57,718 nucleotides of DNA from JBKDZL01 sp047971145 (GTDB lineage: Bacteria > Bacillota_I > Bacilli_A > Erysipelotrichales > Erysipelotrichaceae). The translations under genes and the position numbers were made by a program. The notes below the pieces were generated by a model. The model did not search any database. It saw only the letters and a program-made list of their open reading frames with translations, and was not told the DNA's origin. The stretch lies in contig JBKDZL010000072.1 in the NCBI GenBank assembly GCA_047971145.1, forward strand, positions 1 through 57,718, written 5' to 3'. Positions 54,182 through 57,718 of the stretch are shown piece by piece; position 1 is the first letter of the stretch, and every line of letters begins with the position of its first letter.

Positions 54182-54268
54182 TATAATTAAGACAAACATG
54201 TTAATACTAGTTTTTCATTAATTCCTCTCAAAATTAATAGTCAAGCCGAGCTAACCACTCGGTTTTTC
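54182..54268 (+). ncRNA. Candidate small RNA with own -10 box and terminator
   Basis: TATAAT at 54182-54187 and a terminator hairpin CCGAG-CTAACCA-CTCGG followed by TTTTT (54245-54268) lie 60 bases apart with no gene between them. Upstream is a tandem AAATTTACAC repeat. The -35 is poor. It would make an RNA of about 75 nt; its function is unknown. Confidence 0.35.
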
Positions 54269-54288
54269 TATACCCTTAAGCTTTATTA

Positions 54289-54303
54289 TGGTAAAATAAC
54301 TAT
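54289..54303 (+). promoter_or_regulatory. Extended -10 promoter six bases before the thioredoxin-like ATG
   Basis: TGGTAAAAT (54289-54297), six bases (54298-54303), then ATG at 54304. No ribosome binding site. Confidence 0.65.
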
Positions 54304-54789
54304 ATGAAAAAAATTGTTTATTTAGTCAGTATAATTTTTGTTTTGGTTGTTTGTTTTTTAGTAGTATTCTGGCCCCAAGTAGTACAGGTAAATACTAAAC
54401 AATACTATCAAAATCAAAATATCACCGACTTAAATTTTGATAGTTACGTTGAAAATAACCCCGAAACTAAAGTCTATTTCTTTTGCCAAGAAAATAGTAA
54501 TAACTGTGAATACGTTAACAATGTCTTATTTAAAGCTATTGCTAAAAACTTAATAGTAGATAGCTTAGATTTTCTATATTATGTTGATTTAAGTAATATT
54601 GATACCATTAGTTATGCTAAAGCAGAGCGACAATGGGGTATCACCAATATTCCCGCTTTTGCTATTATTAGTGGTAAAGCTGATGGCGGCTATACTCTCA
54701 AGAGCAGTTTAAGTTGGGATGAAAGCAAACCCTTGACATTTGATGATCTAAAAAAATGGTTAATTGATAATGGGCAATGGCCTAACTAA
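54304..54789 (+). CDS. Membrane-anchored thioredoxin-fold protein without CxxC
   Basis: A 161-residue protein with an N-terminal membrane anchor (KIVYLVSIIFVLVVCFLVVF, residues 3-22) and an extracytoplasmic domain of thioredoxin pattern: strand KVYFFC, helix, strand FLYYVDL and the cis-proline loop GITNIPAFAII. Where thioredoxins have CxxC, this one has two cysteines six residues apart (CQENSNNC), so a normal redox motif is absent. It may be a chaperone-like or bacteriocin-export-type thioredoxin-fold protein; function unknown. The stop overlaps the end of the convergent fusion gene. Confidence 0.65.
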   Translation: MKKIVYLVSIIFVLVVCFLVVFWPQVVQVNTKQYYQNQNITDLNFDSYVENNPETKVYFFCQENSNNCEYVNNVLFKAIAKNLIVDSLDFLYYVDLSNIDTISYAKAERQWGITNIPAFAIISGKADGGYTLKSSLSWDESKPLTFDDLKKWLIDNGQWPN

Positions 54790-56440
54790 TCTTATTAGCT
54801 TTAATAAAATATCGCTCTTGTAAATCTTCATTAAAGATATCATTATCAGTATAAACTGTTGTTTTAAATTTATATTTAGTTAATAATTCTAGTGTTTTAG
54901 TTAAAGCGAAAACTTTTTGTTTATGATGCTCTTGAAATATTTTTCGATCATCTCTAATACTTATCAGTTGCTCAATAACATCACCATTGGTACTAATTTG
55001 CCAATGATAACTTATATTATTGATAATACCCTCTTCTTGCCAGACATGACTAAATTCCTCTAAACGTTTTTGATGATGCATATCAAAAAGCAGCACTCCC
55101 TCAGAATTTAAATGCTGGTGAGCCAAGCTGATAAATCGCTCTAATTCTTGGTAATTCTTTAAATAATTAAGAGAGTCACAAAAACAAATAATAGTATCAA
55201 AGTGCTCACTTAAATTATAATTTTTCATGTCCAATTGCAAATAATCAAGTTGATCATTTTTAACCTTGGCTTTTGCCAACATAGCCAAAGAGTAATCAGT
55301 AGCAAGAACACTATATCCCCTCTTAGCTAATCTAATAGCTAACTCACCACTACCACATGCTAACTCTAAAATCTTTTTACCAGTACTATGCTTGACAACA
55401 AAATCTTGATAAATATCAAATACCTGATCATCACCAACCAATTCATCATAAATATCAGCTAACTTTTGATAATTATCACTATCCCTAAATACTTCATTAG
55501 CATACTCTTTAGCTAAAGTAATAGCTCTATCTAAATCAGATTCAGCAATTTTCAACATTGATTTGACATCACAATAATTACGACTAGGCTCAAATTTATC
55601 ACTACAAAACAATATTTTTGATACTAGATTGCTGCAGTTACCTAAAGAGTGCTCATATATAGCAGCACAGACAACTTCATCACTAATTAAATACTGATCT
55701 CTAGTAATTTTAGCACCGACAAAACTATGCCAAGAGTATTCTGGTTGGTTTTGCTCTGGCACAGTTAAAAAATTACGACTATCCTTTTGACTTATTTCTT
55801 TAGCAATATCATGAAATAGTGCTGCTAAGTAGACTTGTTGATGATCAACATCATAATGTGATGCTAAAGCTAAAGCTGTGTCAATTACCCTTAAAGTATG
55901 TGCAAAACGCTGAGAACTCATCCTATTAGAGACTATTTCTTCTAGATATAAATGCTCTTGCAGACAATACTGCCACACCTCTGTATCAAGATATTCAATT
56001 TTTCCTTGTTTAAAACCAGTTGATGATTGGGGAAATAAAGTATTATTTCTTTTAGTTATATGAAAACTAATCAGTTTTTTAAGTTCAGTAATTTTATACC
56101 ATTGGCTTAATTGTTTTTCTTGGTCTTCACCAATTAAAAAAATAAACTCAGCCAACGGGTATAAATCTTGTAATTTTACGATGGTATTATAAGTATAACT
56201 AGGCTTGCTTAAACTTTGCTCAATATTGCAAACTTTAAATTTATCATACTCACTCAAAGCTATCTTTACCATTTTTACTCGCTGTGAAAATTCCACTAAA
56301 GTTCGCTCTTTTAAATTAGGTTCTGCCGCCACCACAAACCAAACTTCATCCAAAGCTAACTCCTTTAGTGCCTTAGTCGCAAGTTTAGTATGACCTAAGT
56401 GAATGGGATCAAAACTACCTCCTAATAAGCCAATTTTCAC
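54782..56440 (-). CDS. Triple fusion NadD-YqeK-YqeM (adenylyltransferase, Ap4A hydrolase, methyltransferase)
   Basis: A 552-residue protein. Residues 1-165 are nicotinate-nucleotide adenylyltransferase (GGSFDPIHLGHTKLA; the SSTxxR motif reads SSTGFK). Residues of about 175-345 are a YqeK HD-domain Ap4A hydrolase (RFAHTLRV, ALFHDIAKE, DKFEPSR). Residues 350-552 are the YqeM methyltransferase (ILELACGSGELAIRLAKRGY). In Bacillus the order is nadD-yqeK-rsfS-yqeM as separate genes; the ribosome silencing factor RsfS is missing here. The start is GTG in a GTGA overlap with yhbY. All three active sites look usable. Confidence 0.92.
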   Translation of the reverse strand: MKIGLLGGSFDPIHLGHTKLATKALKELALDEVWFVVAAEPNLKERTLVEFSQRVKMVKIALSEYDKFKVCNIEQSLSKPSYTYNTIVKLQDLYPLAEFIFLIGEDQEKQLSQWYKITELKKLISFHITKRNNTLFPQSSTGFKQGKIEYLDTEVWQYCLQEHLYLEEIVSNRMSSQRFAHTLRVIDTALALASHYDVDHQQVYLAALFHDIAKEISQKDSRNFLTVPEQNQPEYSWHSFVGAKITRDQYLISDEVVCAAIYEHSLGNCSNLVSKILFCSDKFEPSRNYCDVKSMLKIAESDLDRAITLAKEYANEVFRDSDNYQKLADIYDELVGDDQVFDIYQDFVVKHSTGKKILELACGSGELAIRLAKRGYSVLATDYSLAMLAKAKVKNDQLDYLQLDMKNYNLSEHFDTIICFCDSLNYLKNYQELERFISLAHQHLNSEGVLLFDMHHQKRLEEFSHVWQEEGIINNISYHWQISTNGDVIEQLISIRDDRKIFQEHHKQKVFALTKTLELLTKYKFKTTVYTDNDIFNEDLQERYFIKANKIS

Positions 56441-56730
56441 TTAACTAATTTAATCCTTTTATTCTCACTACTGCAACGATAAAGAATCAGTACTCTGCCA
56501 ATTTTTTGAACAACTTGACAATGTAGTACACTAGCCAAATCAATCGCAATTTCATTTAGCGAAATTGGGCAAGTTTTAAGAGTATTAATTTTAATTAATT
56601 CATGAGCTTCTAAAGCATCATCTAAAAAACTAATTAAATTGTTACTAATACCATCTTTACCTATTTGTCCAATAGTATTTAGTTGGTTTGCTAGAGCTCT
56701 TAGTTGAGCTTTTTGTCTATTGTTAATCAT
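56437..56730 (-). CDS. yhbY: YhbY/YqeI CRM-domain RNA-binding protein
   Basis: A 97-residue CRM-domain protein associated with the large ribosomal subunit. KAQLRALANQLNTIGQIGKDGISNNLI and HELIKINTLKTCP match the fold, although the GKxG loop and the C-terminal basic part are somewhat divergent. It sits between yqeH and the NadD fusion as in Bacillus. Ends with TGA. Confidence 0.9.
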   Translation of the reverse strand: MINNRQKAQLRALANQLNTIGQIGKDGISNNLISFLDDALEAHELIKINTLKTCPISLNEIAIDLASVLHCQVVQKIGRVLILYRCSSENKRIKLVK

Positions 56731-56731
56731 A

Positions 56732-57718
56732 TTATATCAGTGCCTTTCTTATACTTATATCAATTAATTTATAAGCGCTAATTCTCACTTGCCTTACTTT
56801 TTTACTAAGACAAATAAATCCTAAACCATCAAGGCAAATATCGACTTTATCACTAGTTAAATCAAAAACTGTAGTTTTAAAATCTTGATAAGAATTGATA
56901 GTTGGTTGTAATAGTTGACCATAATGATTATTCCACAATTGGTCTGCTTTTTCAAGTTTACCTCTGTGAATTTTCAAAGTCTCAGCCAAATAAAAAGAGA
57001 TAGTACTCTGCTGTACTCCAATAAAATCTATTCTAATTAAGCCCCCAATCGCAAATGATTGATCCTCATAAATTTGAAAATGTCTAACTTTACTTAACTT
57101 ATTCGCAATAATTTGTTTTAAATCCTTATTATCAGCATATTGAATAACACTACCAGTATTAGTCAAACCTGGAGTATCATAAATAGTTTTATCATTAAAA
57201 TGATACTTGCTCATCTTTAATGTAGTACCAGGATATAAAGAAACACTAATATCCCTCTGCACTAGAGCTTTCAAAAGAGTACTCTTGCCACTATTAGCAC
57301 TACCCATCAAAATAAAATCATCATGATAATTATCCATAATGCTAATCAGCTCAGATAAACCATCATGAGCATAATTAGCCAAAACACTAATACTATCCAC
57401 GACAATATTATGCTCTTTTAATTGATTTAAAACAAACTTTGCTAATTTATCATTACTAAGAGTTGCAGGCAATAAATCTCTTTTAGTTAAGGCTAGAATA
57501 ATCTTACGATCTTTTAAATAGCGATTAATTGGCAATTTCATACTCGCCTGAAAATCAAATAAATCTACTACCCAAATGATTGTTGCTGTTATTTTCTCTA
57601 TTTCTTGTAAAACTATTTGGGGATTTAAAACTTCCTTAACATCTATCATTAATTCTCCATAATGTTTTATTTTAAAGCAACGCTGACAAAAAGCAGCGGA
57701 AGCTTTAGCACTATAACC
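56732..57718 (-). CDS. yqeH: Ribosome biogenesis GTPase YqeH, N-terminus beyond window
   Basis: A circularly permuted GTPase needed for 30S assembly: G4 TKRDLL precedes G1 GSANSGKSTLLKAL and G3 DTPG. The in-frame sequence continues upstream of the ATG at 57649 to the window edge as FCQRCFKIKHYGELMID, which is the second half of the N-terminal zinc finger. The ATG is therefore internal and the true start lies outside. About 328 residues are visible against about 366 in Bacillus. Confidence 0.93.
   Translation of the reverse strand, partial: GYSAKASAAFCQRCFKIKHYGELMIDVKEVLNPQIVLQEIEKITATIIWVVDLFDFQASMKLPINRYLKDRKIILALTKRDLLPATLSNDKLAKFVLNQLKEHNIVVDSISVLANYAHDGLSELISIMDNYHDDFILMGSANSGKSTLLKALVQRDISVSLYPGTTLKMSKYHFNDKTIYDTPGLTNTGSVIQYADNKDLKQIIANKLSKVRHFQIYEDQSFAIGGLIRIDFIGVQQSTISFYLAETLKIHRGKLEKADQLWNNHYGQLLQPTINSYQDFKTTVFDLTSDKVDICLDGLGFICLSKKVRQVRISAYKLIDISIRKALI

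Noticed and set aside
57647..57649. ATG of yqeH as true start
   Set aside because: The frame continues upstream with FCQRCFKIKHYGEL, the conserved zinc-finger end of YqeH, up to the window edge.
1..57718. Mycoplasma-type code (TGA as Trp)
   Set aside because: pdp, mtaB and yhbY end with TGA at the expected family lengths, and all long frames are intact under the standard code.
1..57718. CRISPR array, prophage or integrative element
   Set aside because: No regularly spaced repeats, cas genes, integrase, capsid or terminase genes were seen; the only mobile traces are the two transposase ends.

Overview
The window is about 57.7 kb of AT-rich DNA from a low-GC Gram-positive bacterium (Firmicutes, class Bacilli in the broad sense). 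It uses the standard genetic code: TGA closes pdp, mtaB and yhbY, and tryptophans are TGG. A cell wall is indicated by an LPETG sortase-anchored protein and a MurE-like ligase. Several ribosomal traits recall Mollicutes: the L30 gene is missing from the spc operon, and S5, S3 and L3 carry long tails. This suggests a walled lineage near the Mollicutes/Erysipelotrichia, but that placement is inference.

Layout. (1) 1-12.7 kb: the S10-spc-alpha ribosomal superoperon on the minus strand, from rpsJ to a truncated rpsM, including secY, adk, map and infA, preceded by a promoter and a conserved-looking leader. (2) 12.9-14.5 kb: a plus-strand pair, a PII-like protein and a cation/proton antiporter. (3) 14.5-20.2 kb: gapA, a degenerate HMCES/YedK-like gene, cysS-mrnC-rlmB-sigH-like-rpmG-secE-nusG. 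(4) 20.3-23.5 kb: the rplK-rplA-rplJ-rplL-rsmC block, which normally follows nusG, here lies upstream of that cluster and is bracketed by two remnants of one transposase. (5) 23.6-26.5 kb: an LPETG leucine-rich-repeat surface protein, tRNA-Ser, tRNA-Asp and a degenerate tRNA-Gly. (6) 26.5-28.3 kb: intact galK beside relics of a beta-galactosidase and an alpha-galactosidase gene. (7) 28.3-39.6 kb: hflX, phoH, rpsU, then the operon thyA-folA-pdp-scpA-scpB-rluB-rsmE-mtaB-murE-like-deoC. (8) 39.7-48.2 kb: two tandem ABC-FtsX fusion transporters, a phosphodiesterase, a membrane protein and a short SSB. (9) 48.3-57.7 kb: YfmH/YfmF peptidase-like pair, a chorismate mutase-aminotransferase fusion, a divergent AroE-AroK-like fusion, OsmC, a membrane-anchored thioredoxin-fold protein, and yqeH-yhbY followed by a single gene fusing NadD, YqeK and YqeM.

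The most unusual points are: several full-length open frames whose enzyme active sites have been lost (AroE-AroK-like, YedK-like, MurE-like and perhaps the thioredoxin-like protein); the NadD-YqeK-YqeM triple fusion with RsfS missing; a precise TGN-TANAAT-N6-ATG arrangement before at least four genes that implies leaderless mRNAs; and transposase scars exactly bracketing a relocated ribosomal protein block. All calls are from reading the sequence; no database search was possible.
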